Source: Micromonospora sp. HM5-17 (GTDB lineage Bacteria > Actinomycetota > Actinomycetes > Mycobacteriales > Micromonosporaceae). Taken from it: DNA of 64,000 bases. The notes beneath the pieces are model-generated. The model worked only from the letters and a program-made list of their open reading frames with translations. It was not told where the DNA came from and ran no database searches. Below, piece by piece: positions 8,032 to 15,775 of this stretch. Location of the stretch: contig NZ_RJWA01000003.1 in the NCBI RefSeq assembly GCF_003762835.1, positions 496,001 through 560,000 of the forward strand, in the 5' to 3' direction. Positions within the stretch are counted from its first letter, which is position 1; the number at the start of each line of letters is the position of its first letter. The translations under genes were made by a program, and so were the position numbers.

Positions 8032-8340
8032 CGACTCGACCCTCCGCCGCGCGTGGTTTTCTCCCTGGGTTGGGGAGCCTAGGGCATGCCGACCCTCACC
8101 AGTGATCTACTGCGCAGAGCTGATCGTTACGTTGCTCGAACGGCCGTATTCGTGCAACCCTGAGCATGAAACGCGCGGAAACCGTGCACCGGTACGGCGG
8201 CGACGCAGCGTGTCCGGAGGGCGGACGATCCGGAATCCCGGGACGGGTGTCTCGACGCCCTGCCCGGCGCGGCCGGGCGGCGGGCGTACCGCGGCGGATC
8301 GGGTGCGGATCTCTACGGATCCCGGCAGGAGGAGGTCATC
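8032..8340. other. Divergent intergenic region, TPR gene / SIS gene
   Basis: A 309-bp gap holding the promoters of two divergent genes. I see no convincing -35/-10 pair, no DasR-type operator and no credible small gene. The middle part (about 8100-8170) is less G+C-rich than its surroundings. Confidence 0.5.
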
Positions 8341-9396
8341 GTGGCGCAACCAGGTGCCGGCATGACGGCGGACATCGCCGAGCAGCCGGAGGGCTACGCG
8401 CGGCTGCTGGAGCCCGCGTCCCTGGACGCGATCGCGCGGGTCGCGGCCGTGATCGCCGAGCGCCGGCCGAGGCACGTGGTCTTCACCGCCCGGGGGACCT
8501 CGGACCACGCGGCACTCTACGCCGCGTACCTCGGCGAGATCCGGCTCGGCCTCCCCACCGGACTGGCCTCGCCGAGCACGATCACCGTCTTCGGTGCCCG
8601 GCCGGACCTCTCCCAGGCGCTGGTCGTCGGGGTGAGCCAGAGCGGGGGATCGCCAGACCTGACGGAGGTGCTCCGGGTTGCCCGTGCCTCCGGCGCGCTG
8701 ACCCTCGCGGTGACCAACGCCCCCGACTCGCCGCTGGCGAACGCGGCGGAGCTCGCCGTCGACGTCGCCGCCGGTCACGAGCGGGCGGTGGCCGCCACCA
8801 AGACGTACACGGCCGAACTGCTGGCGCTGCTCCTGCTCATCGAGGGGATCCGCGCCGGTGACGGCCGACTGCCGGCCGACGAGCGCCGCGCGCTGGAGAC
8901 GTTGCCGGATCTCGCCGCCCAGCTCCTCGCCGACCCCGTGCCGGCACAGCTCGCCCCCCGCTACCGGTTCGCGGACCGGATGGTCACCACCGGACGGGGG
9001 TACGCGTACCCGACCGCCCGGGAGGCGGCGCTGAAGCTGATGGAGACCTCCTACCTGCCGGCGCTCGCCTTCTCCGGCGCCGACCTGCTGCACGGACCGC
9101 TCGCGATGACCGACCCGGACGTGCCGGTCCTCGCCGTCGTCGGGTCCGGTCCCGGGGGTACGGCGATGCGCGAGGTGGTCGCCAAGGTCGGCGAGCGGCG
9201 GGCGGATCTGGTGGTCGTCGGGCCGTCCGACGTTCCCGGCGCCGCCGCCCGGCTGCCGGTACCGGAGGTGGACGAGCGGTACGCGCCGCTGCTGGACATC
9301 CTGCCCCTCCAGCGTCTCGCCCTCGCGCTGGCGCTGGCCCGGGGCGAGGACCCGGACGCCCCGCGCGGCCTGCACAAGGTCACCGCGACGCTCTGA
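8341..9396 (+). CDS. SIS-domain aminosugar isomerase/deaminase (GlmS isomerase-like)
   Basis: A 351-residue protein with two sugar-isomerase (SIS) domains, lacking the glutaminase half of GlmS. The first SIS domain has FTARGTSDHAALYA and GVSQSGGSPD, the phosphosugar-binding serine loop. The second has TGRGYAYPTAREAALKLMETSY, closely like GlmS, and ends with LHKVTATL. This layout fits NagB-II/AgaS-type glucosamine-6-phosphate deaminases or related aminosugar enzymes. GTG 8341 lies just after AGGAGGAGG; ATG 8362 is an alternative start. The exact substrate is inferred only to the aminosugar-phosphate level. There is no neighbouring sugar operon. Confidence 0.85.
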   Translation: MAQPGAGMTADIAEQPEGYARLLEPASLDAIARVAAVIAERRPRHVVFTARGTSDHAALYAAYLGEIRLGLPTGLASPSTITVFGARPDLSQALVVGVSQSGGSPDLTEVLRVARASGALTLAVTNAPDSPLANAAELAVDVAAGHERAVAATKTYTAELLALLLLIEGIRAGDGRLPADERRALETLPDLAAQLLADPVPAQLAPRYRFADRMVTTGRGYAYPTAREAALKLMETSYLPALAFSGADLLHGPLAMTDPDVPVLAVVGSGPGGTAMREVVAKVGERRADLVVVGPSDVPGAAARLPVPEVDERYAPLLDILPLQRLALALALARGEDPDAPRGLHKVTATL

Positions 9397-9511
9397 GCCG
9401 GGCTCCCGGTTCGGGTCTCGGCCGGACCGTGAGCGGGATCGCACGTTCCGCACCGGGCTCGGGCTCCACCGCCGATACCCGCCACGGCGGCCGGCGTGGC
9501 AGGCTTGCCCC

Positions 9512-11194
9512 GTGTCCACGCTGCGCGATCTCGCCGAGGAGCACACCGCCCTGCGTCCGGCCGACATCGACCATCTGCACCGGGTGGCCGGCGACTGGCA
9601 GCTCCTCTCCGACCTGTCCTTCGCCGATCTGCTGCTCTGGGTGCCGGTCAGCGGGGCGGACGCGTTCGTCTGCGTCGCCCAGGTCCGCCCCACCACGGCA
9701 CCGACGGCGTACCAGGACGACCAGGTGGGCCGGATCGTCGGCGGGCCGGAGGTGGCCCACCTGGCGATCGCCTACAGCCAGGGACGGATCTGGCGGGAGG
9801 GCGACCCGGTCTGGTACGGCGACACCCCGGCCCGGCACGAGGCGATCCCGGTACGGCTCCGGTCCGGCGACGGCGAGTCCGGCGAGGTCATCGCGGTGGT
9901 GGGTCGGGACACCAACCTCTCCACCGCCCGGACCCCGAGCCAGCTGGAGCTGAACTACCTCACCACCGCCGACGACCTCGCCCAGATGCTCGCGGACGGT
10001 ACCTTCCCACCCGCCCGCCATCCCGGCGAGACCACCACCGCCCCCCGGGTCGGGGACGGGCTGATCCGACTCGACGCCAACGGCAAGGTCACCTACGCGA
10101 GCCCGAACGCCCAGTCGGCGTACCGGCGTCTCGGTTTCTCCTCGCACCTGGTCGGTGAGGACCTGGCCGCGTTGAACGGTCGGCTCGCCGCCGATCCGCT
10201 GGAGGGGACGGAGGCGGCGAACCGCGTGCTCGCCGCGCTGCGCGGCGAGGCACCACCGCGCCGGGAGATCGAGGCGCGCGGTGCCACCGTGCTCACCCGG
10301 GCGCTGCCGCTGATGCCCGCCGGGGTGCCGATCGGCGCGCTGGTGCTGGTCCGGGACATGACCGAGGTACGTCGCCGGGACCGCGCCCTGATCACCAAGG
10401 ACGCGACCATCCGGGAGATCCACCACCGGGTGAAGAACAACCTCCAGACCGTCGCCGCGCTGCTCCGGTTGCAGGCCCGCCGGGTGGCGATCCCGGCGGC
10501 CCGGGCCGCCCTGGAGGAGTCGGTACGTCGGGTCGCCTCGATCGCGCTGGTGCACGAGACCCTCTCCATGTCCAGCGACGAGGCGGTCGAGTTCGACGGG
10601 ATCGTCGACCGGGTGGCGGCCGCGGCGGCCGAGGTGGCGGCGACCGAGGTTCGGGTCAAGATGAGCCGGCAGGGCAGCTTCGGGGTGCTTCCGGCGGAGA
10701 TCGCCACCTCGTTGGTGATCGTGCTGAACGAACTCCTGCTCAACGCGGTCGAGCACGCCTTCCCGCCGCCCGCCGAGGCCGCCGCCCGGCCGGCCGAGGG
10801 TGGCGGTCCACCCGCGGAGGGCGGGTTGGCCGAGGGCGCCGTCCCGGCCGCCGGCGGCGGTCCGGTCGCCGCGGGTCCCGGGCCGGCCGAGAGCGGGACC
10901 GCCCGGCCGGAGGGCACCACCGGGACCGAACGTGTCGAGGGCGGGGCCGGGCCGGCAGCGAGCGGCCCTCCCGAGGTGGTGGTCTCGGCGCACCGGTCGC
11001 GCAAGCGGTTGCACGTCACCGTCGCGGACAACGGTCGCGGCCTGCCCGCGGACTTCGACGCCGACCAGCGCAGCCGACTCGGTCTGCAGATCGTCCGGGC
11101 CCTGGCCACCGGCGAGCTGCGCGGCACCATCGAACTGCGAAACCGGGAGGGCAGTGGCACCGAGGCACTGCTCGTGGTGCCGCTGGCGCGCTAG
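9512..11194 (+). CDS. pdtaS: PdtaS-like sensor histidine kinase (HisKA_2 class)
   Basis: A 560-residue soluble kinase. Residues ~1-150 form a GAF-like sensor, and ~180-290 a PAS domain (LIRLDANGKVTYASPNAQSAY). The phosphoacceptor box REIHHRVKNNLQTV has His at 304/305, against His-303 in M. tuberculosis PdtaS. The HATPase_c domain has an N-box LNELLLNAVEHAF and G-box DNGRGLP. A Pro/Gly/Ala-rich insert of about 70 residues (10766-10978) separates these boxes, making the protein longer than the mycobacterial one (~500). The partner in mycobacteria is the RNA-binding ANTAR regulator PdtaR; none is seen here. The stop overlaps the convergent glycosyltransferase stop at a shared CTAG. Confidence 0.9.
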   Translation: MSTLRDLAEEHTALRPADIDHLHRVAGDWQLLSDLSFADLLLWVPVSGADAFVCVAQVRPTTAPTAYQDDQVGRIVGGPEVAHLAIAYSQGRIWREGDPVWYGDTPARHEAIPVRLRSGDGESGEVIAVVGRDTNLSTARTPSQLELNYLTTADDLAQMLADGTFPPARHPGETTTAPRVGDGLIRLDANGKVTYASPNAQSAYRRLGFSSHLVGEDLAALNGRLAADPLEGTEAANRVLAALRGEAPPRREIEARGATVLTRALPLMPAGVPIGALVLVRDMTEVRRRDRALITKDATIREIHHRVKNNLQTVAALLRLQARRVAIPAARAALEESVRRVASIALVHETLSMSSDEAVEFDGIVDRVAAAAAEVAATEVRVKMSRQGSFGVLPAEIATSLVIVLNELLLNAVEHAFPPPAEAAARPAEGGGPPAEGGLAEGAVPAAGGGPVAAGPGPAESGTARPEGTTGTERVEGGAGPAASGPPEVVVSAHRSRKRLHVTVADNGRGLPADFDADQRSRLGLQIVRALATGELRGTIELRNREGSGTEALLVVPLAR

Positions 11195-12660
11195 CCCGGG
11201 ATCCGGGTGAACAGCGCCACGGTCAGCCCCGGGACCGGCCAACGTCGGTCCAGGCGGAACTGCGTACGCAGCGGATCGGCCTTCGGCGCGGCGACGCCGG
11301 CCAGGGGGTCGGCCCGTTCACCCCAGACCAGCAGCCAGACCCGGTCGACCGGAGCCAGACACCGGGCGGGTTCGGCGCACTCGCTGGCCCACAGGTCGGC
11401 CCGGCGTACCGCGTCCTCGCGCAGCAGGACGTCCGCCGGAGCGTCGTCGCGCAGGTGGTACGCGATCGCCAGATCCAGGAACGCCCAGCCGTCGCGCGGC
11501 GCGTAGACGATCCCGTCGCCGGGCCGCTGGTGCGTCGCGATGATCCGGACCGCCGCCGGGTAGTCCACCTCGGCGCTGCGCGGCGTCTCGTGGGTACGCC
11601 GTACCGCCAGCTGCTCCGGCACCCCGAGCAGACCGGTGGCCAGGACGATCGCCAGCGCGGCGGGGAGGCGCAGCGGCGCGAGGGCGGCGCCGGCGAGCAG
11701 GCAGCCGTACGGCAGCACGACGAGCAGGTACCGCGGCACCCAGAGCGGGGTGAGCACACCGCCGACGAAGAGCAGCACCACCGGCAGCAGCACCATGCTC
11801 CCCAGCGCCAGCCCCCACCGACCCGAGCTGGCCAGCCCGACGGCGGCGAGACCGAGCAGCGCGCCGCCGACCATGGTGGCCTGGACCACCGTGCCCGGCA
11901 GGGCGATGAGGTCGCCGATGCCGGGCGCGTCCACCCAGTCGAGCTGCCGCCCGTGCTGTCGCCGGCCGAAGGCGGCCAGCGGCGCCAGCAGCAGCGCGGC
12001 GCCACCGACCGCGACGGCCCAGCCGACGAGGCGGGGGCGACCGCCGCGCGACCGGGCACGTCGGTCGAGCAGGACCGCGACCGCGTGCCCGGCGACCACG
12101 CTGACCGCGACGAGGCTGGCCAGGCCCAGACCGACGACGGCCGCCCCGTAGCCGAGCCAGCGCAGCGGGCCCGGGCGGTCCAGCGCCCGGACCAGCAGCA
12201 GGGTGGCCAGCACCGCGAGCAGGCTCGCCAGCGCGTACGGCCGTGCCTCCTGCCCGTACCGGGAGGTGCTGGGCAGCACCGCGAAGAGCAGCCCGCCGAG
12301 CAGTCCCGTCCGGACGTCGACGAGCCGGGTGCCGAGGACGGTGGTGAGCGCGGCCGTCCCGGCCATGCCGAACGTGGACGGCAGGCGCAGCGCCGTCACC
12401 GAGTCGCCGGCCATCGCGATCCAGGCGTGGGTGAGCAGGTAGTAGGGTGCGCTCACCGCGTCGATGGTGCCGGCCAGCCGGAGCAGGTCGCCGACCGAAC
12501 GGGAGGCCGCGCTCCAGGTCGCCAGCTCGTCGCGCCAGAGCGGGGCGCCGTCGAGCTGGACGGCGGTGATCAACAGCGTCGCCAGCGCCGGCCACAGCCA
12601 GACGGCCCGACGGAGCCGACCCGGCGTGCCACCGCCCACTACCGCCGCCTTACCACGCAT
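11191..12660 (-). CDS. Polytopic GT39-like glycosyltransferase
   Basis: A 489-residue integral membrane protein with about ten hydrophobic segments. The first extracytoplasmic loop carries PLWRDELATWSAASRS, the acidic DE-containing loop typical of polyprenyl-phosphate-dependent GT-C enzymes. RLPSTFGMAG and SRYGQEARPYAL follow, as in actinobacterial GT39/PMT-like proteins. The C-terminal ~120 residues are extracytoplasmic and include a YAPRDGWAFLDLAIAYHL region. It probably transfers a sugar from a lipid-phosphate donor at the outer face of the membrane; donor and acceptor are unknown. It is convergent with pdtaS, overlapping by 4 nt. Confidence 0.8.
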   Translation of the reverse strand: MRGKAAVVGGGTPGRLRRAVWLWPALATLLITAVQLDGAPLWRDELATWSAASRSVGDLLRLAGTIDAVSAPYYLLTHAWIAMAGDSVTALRLPSTFGMAGTAALTTVLGTRLVDVRTGLLGGLLFAVLPSTSRYGQEARPYALASLLAVLATLLLVRALDRPGPLRWLGYGAAVVGLGLASLVAVSVVAGHAVAVLLDRRARSRGGRPRLVGWAVAVGGAALLLAPLAAFGRRQHGRQLDWVDAPGIGDLIALPGTVVQATMVGGALLGLAAVGLASSGRWGLALGSMVLLPVVLLFVGGVLTPLWVPRYLLVVLPYGCLLAGAALAPLRLPAALAIVLATGLLGVPEQLAVRRTHETPRSAEVDYPAAVRIIATHQRPGDGIVYAPRDGWAFLDLAIAYHLRDDAPADVLLREDAVRRADLWASECAEPARCLAPVDRVWLLVWGERADPLAGVAAPKADPLRTQFRLDRRWPVPGLTVALFTRIPG

Positions 12661-12821
12661 ACCCCCTGGATCGCCGGCTGCCGCCCTGGAAGCCGACGTT
12701 TTGCCCCATCAACCCTGATATCGGAGAGCGTAGCGTGAAGCTGGCCACAGCGGGTCCGCCAGGCGGGATCGAGGCTCGCCGACGGTGGTCCGGCGGATAC
12801 GGCTATGGCAGCATGACGGGT

Positions 12822-12920
12822 ATGACCGCCGCCGTGCGCCGTTTCGCGAGGCCGGGATTCACCTCTCGCCGCCACGTCGACTACGGCCGCGTCCGCAGCG
12901 CGATCTGTCCGGCCCACTGA
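12822..12920 (+). CDS. Putative leader peptide of the sulfur assimilation operon
   Basis: A 32-residue peptide (35 if ATG 12813 is used) ending in TSRRHVDYGRVRSAICPAH. The RRHVD...RV.SAIC core is the hallmark of short actinobacterial peptides annotated as putative leader peptides ahead of sulfur-metabolism genes. It stops 140 bp before the sulfite reductase start. The only cysteine codon is four codons from the stop. A control role in response to cysteine or sulfur supply is inferred from family context. The downstream spacer can form long-range structure (see 12945-13028). Its size makes it easy to miss. Confidence 0.8.
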   Translation: MTAAVRRFARPGFTSRRHVDYGRVRSAICPAH

Positions 12921-12944
12921 CGCCGCCCAGACCTGTCCCGTCCC

Positions 12945-13028
12945 GGGCGCGCGGAGCCGGCCCGCTGACACGTCATCGTCGACACCGTCGCCCGGCCTGA
13001 CCGGCCGACCGCCGTCGCCCGCGCGCCC
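12945..13028 (+). promoter_or_regulatory. Possible attenuator structure between leader peptide and sirA
   Basis: GGGCGCGCGG (12945-12954) is exactly complementary to CCGCGCGCCC (13019-13028). This creates a potential 10-bp stem around a structured loop, ending 20-odd nt before the ribosome site GGAGG of the sulfite reductase gene. Position after a leader peptide suggests ribosome-dependent attenuation or occlusion. The fold is deduced by eye only, and complementary G/C runs arise readily in this composition. Confidence 0.4.
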
Positions 13029-13060
13029 CTCCCGCCTCACCAGACAACGGAGGACCCGCG

Positions 13061-14791
13061 ATGGCGGTCAGCAGTACGCCGGCTCGACCCGGCGCCACCA
13101 GCGACTCGGCGGGCGCTCCCGCGCGACCGGCCCGTCGCCCGCGTGGCGAGGGGCAGTGGGCGCTCGGGCACCGCGAGCCGCTCAACGCCAACGAGCGCAC
13201 CAAGAAGGACGACAACCCCCTCAACGTCCGGGCCCGGATCGAGAACATCTACGCGCACCGGGGCTTCGCCTCGATCGATCCGGCCGACCTGCGCGGGCGG
13301 TTCCGCTGGTGGGGCCTCTACACCCAGCGCAGGCCCGGGATCGACGGCGGACGTACCGCCGTGCTGGAGCCGCACGAGCTGGAAGACGAGTACTTCATGC
13401 TCCGGGTCCGGATCGACGGGGGGCAGCTCAGTGTCGCCCAGCTCCGGGTGATCGCGGAGATCTCCCAGACGTACGCCCGCGACACCGCCGACCTCACCGA
13501 CCGGCAGAACATCCAGCTGCACTGGGTCCGGATCGAGGACGTGCCGGAGATCTGGCGCCGGCTGGAGGCGGTCGGGTTGCAGACCACCGAGGCGTGTGGC
13601 GACTGCCCCCGGGTGGTGGTCGGCAGTCCGGTCGCCGGGGTGGCCGAGGCGGAGAAGGTGGATCCCACCCCGGCGATCGAGGAGATCCGCCGCCGTTACA
13701 TCGGCGACCCGGCCTTCTCCAACCTGCCCCGAAAGTTCAAGACCTCGATCTCCTGGCTGGTCGACACGCCGTACGAGGTCAACGACATCGCCTTCCTCGG
13801 CGTCGACCACCCGGACCACGGGCCCGGCTTCGACCTCTGGGTCGGTGGCGGGCTGAGCACGAACCCGATGCTGGCGCAGCGGCTCGGCGTCTGGGTGCCG
13901 CTGGCGGAGGTGCCGGACGTCTGGGCCGGGGTGACCGGCATCTTCCGCGACTACGGCTACCGGCGGCTGCGGCACCGCGCCCGACTGAAGTTCCTGGTCG
14001 CCGACTGGGGCGTGGCGAGGTTCCGCGAGGTGCTGGAGAAGGAGTACCTCGGGCGCAGCCTGCTGGACGGTCCGGCGCCGGACCTGCCGGAGAAGCCGAT
14101 CGACCACATGGGAGTGCACCGGCAGCGGGACGGCAACAACTACGTAGGGGCGGCCCCGGTCGTCGGTCGGGTCTCCGGCACCCAACTGGCCGAGCTGGCG
14201 GACGTGGTGGCGGAGCACGGCAGCGACCGGATCCGGCTCACGCCGTACCAGAAGCTGCTGGTGCTCGACGTACCGCCGGAGCGGACCGACTCGCTGGTCG
14301 CCGCGCTGCGCCGGATCGGTCTGGAGCCGTACCCGTCGGTCTGGCGGCGCGACACCCTGGCCTGCACCGGCATCGAGTACTGCAAGCTGGCCATCGTCGA
14401 GACCAAGACCCGGGGACAGGAGCTGGTGGCCCGGCTGGAGGAGCGCCTGGCCGGCGCGGACCTTGGCGAGGCGGGCCTCACCATCAACATCAACGGCTGC
14501 CCGAACGCCTGTGCCCGGACCCAGACCGCCGACATCGGACTCAAGGGCCAGCTCGTGGTCGGCCCGGACGGCCGCCAGGTCGAGGGCTTCCAGGTGCACC
14601 TCGGTGGCGGCCTCGCGATGGCGCAGGGGCAGCGCGCCGGGTTCGGCCGCAAACTGCGCGGCCTCAAGACCACCGCCGAGGACCTGCCCGACTACGTCGA
14701 GCGCCTCACCCGCCGCTACCTGGCCGGTCGGGCCGACGGCGAGAGCTTCGCCAACTGGGTCGTGCGAGTCGACGAGGAGGAACTGCGATGA
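13061..14791 (+). CDS. sirA: Assimilatory sulfite reductase (ferredoxin), siroheme 4Fe-4S
   Basis: A 576-residue NirA/SirA-type enzyme reducing sulfite to sulfide with ferredoxin. Two ferrodoxin-like halves are visible. The cluster ligands are C435 and C441 (CTGIEYC), C480 and C484 (NGCPNAC), the canonical C-x5-C...C-x3-C set that bridges siroheme. Tyr87 (GLYTQR) and Cys179 (EACGDC) are 92 residues apart, the same spacing as the Tyr69-Cys161 crosslinked pair in M. tuberculosis NirA, which favours sulfite over nitrite. ATG 13061 follows GGAGGACC. The stop overlaps the next start (ATGA). APS reductase and siroheme chelatase downstream confirm the pathway. Confidence 0.95.
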   Translation: MAVSSTPARPGATSDSAGAPARPARRPRGEGQWALGHREPLNANERTKKDDNPLNVRARIENIYAHRGFASIDPADLRGRFRWWGLYTQRRPGIDGGRTAVLEPHELEDEYFMLRVRIDGGQLSVAQLRVIAEISQTYARDTADLTDRQNIQLHWVRIEDVPEIWRRLEAVGLQTTEACGDCPRVVVGSPVAGVAEAEKVDPTPAIEEIRRRYIGDPAFSNLPRKFKTSISWLVDTPYEVNDIAFLGVDHPDHGPGFDLWVGGGLSTNPMLAQRLGVWVPLAEVPDVWAGVTGIFRDYGYRRLRHRARLKFLVADWGVARFREVLEKEYLGRSLLDGPAPDLPEKPIDHMGVHRQRDGNNYVGAAPVVGRVSGTQLAELADVVAEHGSDRIRLTPYQKLLVLDVPPERTDSLVAALRRIGLEPYPSVWRRDTLACTGIEYCKLAIVETKTRGQELVARLEERLAGADLGEAGLTININGCPNACARTQTADIGLKGQLVVGPDGRQVEGFQVHLGGGLAMAQGQRAGFGRKLRGLKTTAEDLPDYVERLTRRYLAGRADGESFANWVVRVDEEELR

Positions 14792-14967
14792 GTGGGGAGA
14801 CCCGAGCCGCACCGATGTACTGCCCGTACTGCGGCGAGGAGGACCTGCGGCCGCACGCGGAGTCGCACGGTGCCTGGGAGTGCCGCGCCTGCGCCCGCGT
14901 CTTCACCGTGACGTTCATCGGCCTGCTCGCCGCCGCGCTGGCCCCGGCCGCAGGAGGGTCCCGGTGA
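14788..14967 (+). CDS. Small zinc-ribbon protein of the sulfate reduction operon
   Basis: A 59-residue protein with two knuckles: CPYCGEEDLRP near the N-terminus and WECRACARVF in the middle. Together these form a likely four-cysteine zinc ribbon, followed by a short hydrophobic FIGLLAAALAPAA tail. It overlaps the sulfite reductase stop by 4 nt and sits between sirA and cysH, a position where Streptomyces also carries a small uncharacterised gene. Its role is not known; assisting the reductase or sensing metal are guesses. The coupling argues for co-production with sulfite reductase. Confidence 0.85.
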   Translation: MSGETRAAPMYCPYCGEEDLRPHAESHGAWECRACARVFTVTFIGLLAAALAPAAGGSR

Positions 14968-15017
14968 TGGGTGAGCCGGTGAGCCCGGTGGGCGCGACCG
15001 GAGGGGGGTACCGGTGA
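14967..15017 (+). CDS. Possible 16-codon coupling mini-cistron between zinc ribbon and cysH
   Basis: ATG 14967 overlaps the preceding stop (TGATG) and has AGGAGG 8 nt upstream. The frame encodes MGEPVSPVGATGGGYR and stops at a TGA overlapping the cysH GTG start (GTGA). It could carry ribosomes across the 46-bp gap to cysH. No family resemblance is known, so it may be coincidental. Confidence 0.35.
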   Translation: MGEPVSPVGATGGGYR

Positions 15018-15775
15018 GTCCGGTGATGGCCACCAACCTCAACCTGGTGTCGCTCGGCGCCCCGACCCCCGCCGAGCCCGGTCGGCGTACCCCGGCCGAG
15101 CTGCGGGCGCTCGCGGAGGAGGCCAACCGTGAGCTGGAGGGAGCGCCGGCCCAGGAGATCGCCCGCTGGGCGGCGCAGGAGTTCGGCGAGCGGTTCTGCG
15201 TGACCAGTTCCATGGCCGACGCGGTCGTCGCCCACCTGGTGTCCCGGGTGGCCCCCGGCGTTGACGTGATCTTCCTCGACACCGGGCTCCACTTCCCCGA
15301 GACGCTGAAGGTGCGGGACACGGTGGCCCGGACCCTGCCGGTGAACGTCCGCTCCATCCGACCGCGGCAGACGGTCGGCCAGCAGGACGGCGAGTACGGT
15401 CCCCGGCTCTTCTCCCGGGCGCCGGACCAGTGCTGCACGCTGCGAAAGGTGGAGCCGCTGGAGCGGGTGCTCGTCGACTACGACGCCTGGGCCACCGGGC
15501 TGCGCCGGGACGAGTCCCCGACCCGGGCCAACACGCCGGTGGTGGGCTTCGACGCCCGGCGCGGCAAGGTCAAGGTGAACCCCATCGCCGCCTGGACCCA
15601 GGCCGATGTGGACGCGTACATCGCCCGGTGGAATATCCCCGTCAACGAGCTGTTCCGCCAGGGCTACACCTCGATAGGCTGCTGGCCCTGCACCCGGCGG
15701 ACCAAGGCCGGGGAGGACCCGCGGGCCGGCCGTTGGGCGATGTTCGAGAAGACCGAGTGCGGTCTGCACGTGTGA
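15014..15775 (+). CDS. cysH: Adenylyl-sulfate (APS) reductase, 4Fe-4S, CysH family
   Basis: A 253-residue cytosolic reductase converting adenylyl sulfate to sulfite. The PP-loop-like region contains FCVTSSMADAVV rather than a full P-loop. The cluster cysteines CC (140-141, QCCTLRK) and CxxC (223-226, GCWPC) mark the APS-specific, iron-sulfur form, not the PAPS-only enterobacterial one. The catalytic cysteine lies in the C-terminal ECGLHV (C249). GTG 15014 follows GAGGGGGG by 5 nt; ATG 15026 is an alternative. The stop overlaps the chelatase start (GTGA). It feeds sulfite to the upstream sulfite reductase. Confidence 0.95.
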   Translation: MSPVMATNLNLVSLGAPTPAEPGRRTPAELRALAEEANRELEGAPAQEIARWAAQEFGERFCVTSSMADAVVAHLVSRVAPGVDVIFLDTGLHFPETLKVRDTVARTLPVNVRSIRPRQTVGQQDGEYGPRLFSRAPDQCCTLRKVEPLERVLVDYDAWATGLRRDESPTRANTPVVGFDARRGKVKVNPIAAWTQADVDAYIARWNIPVNELFRQGYTSIGCWPCTRRTKAGEDPRAGRWAMFEKTECGLHV

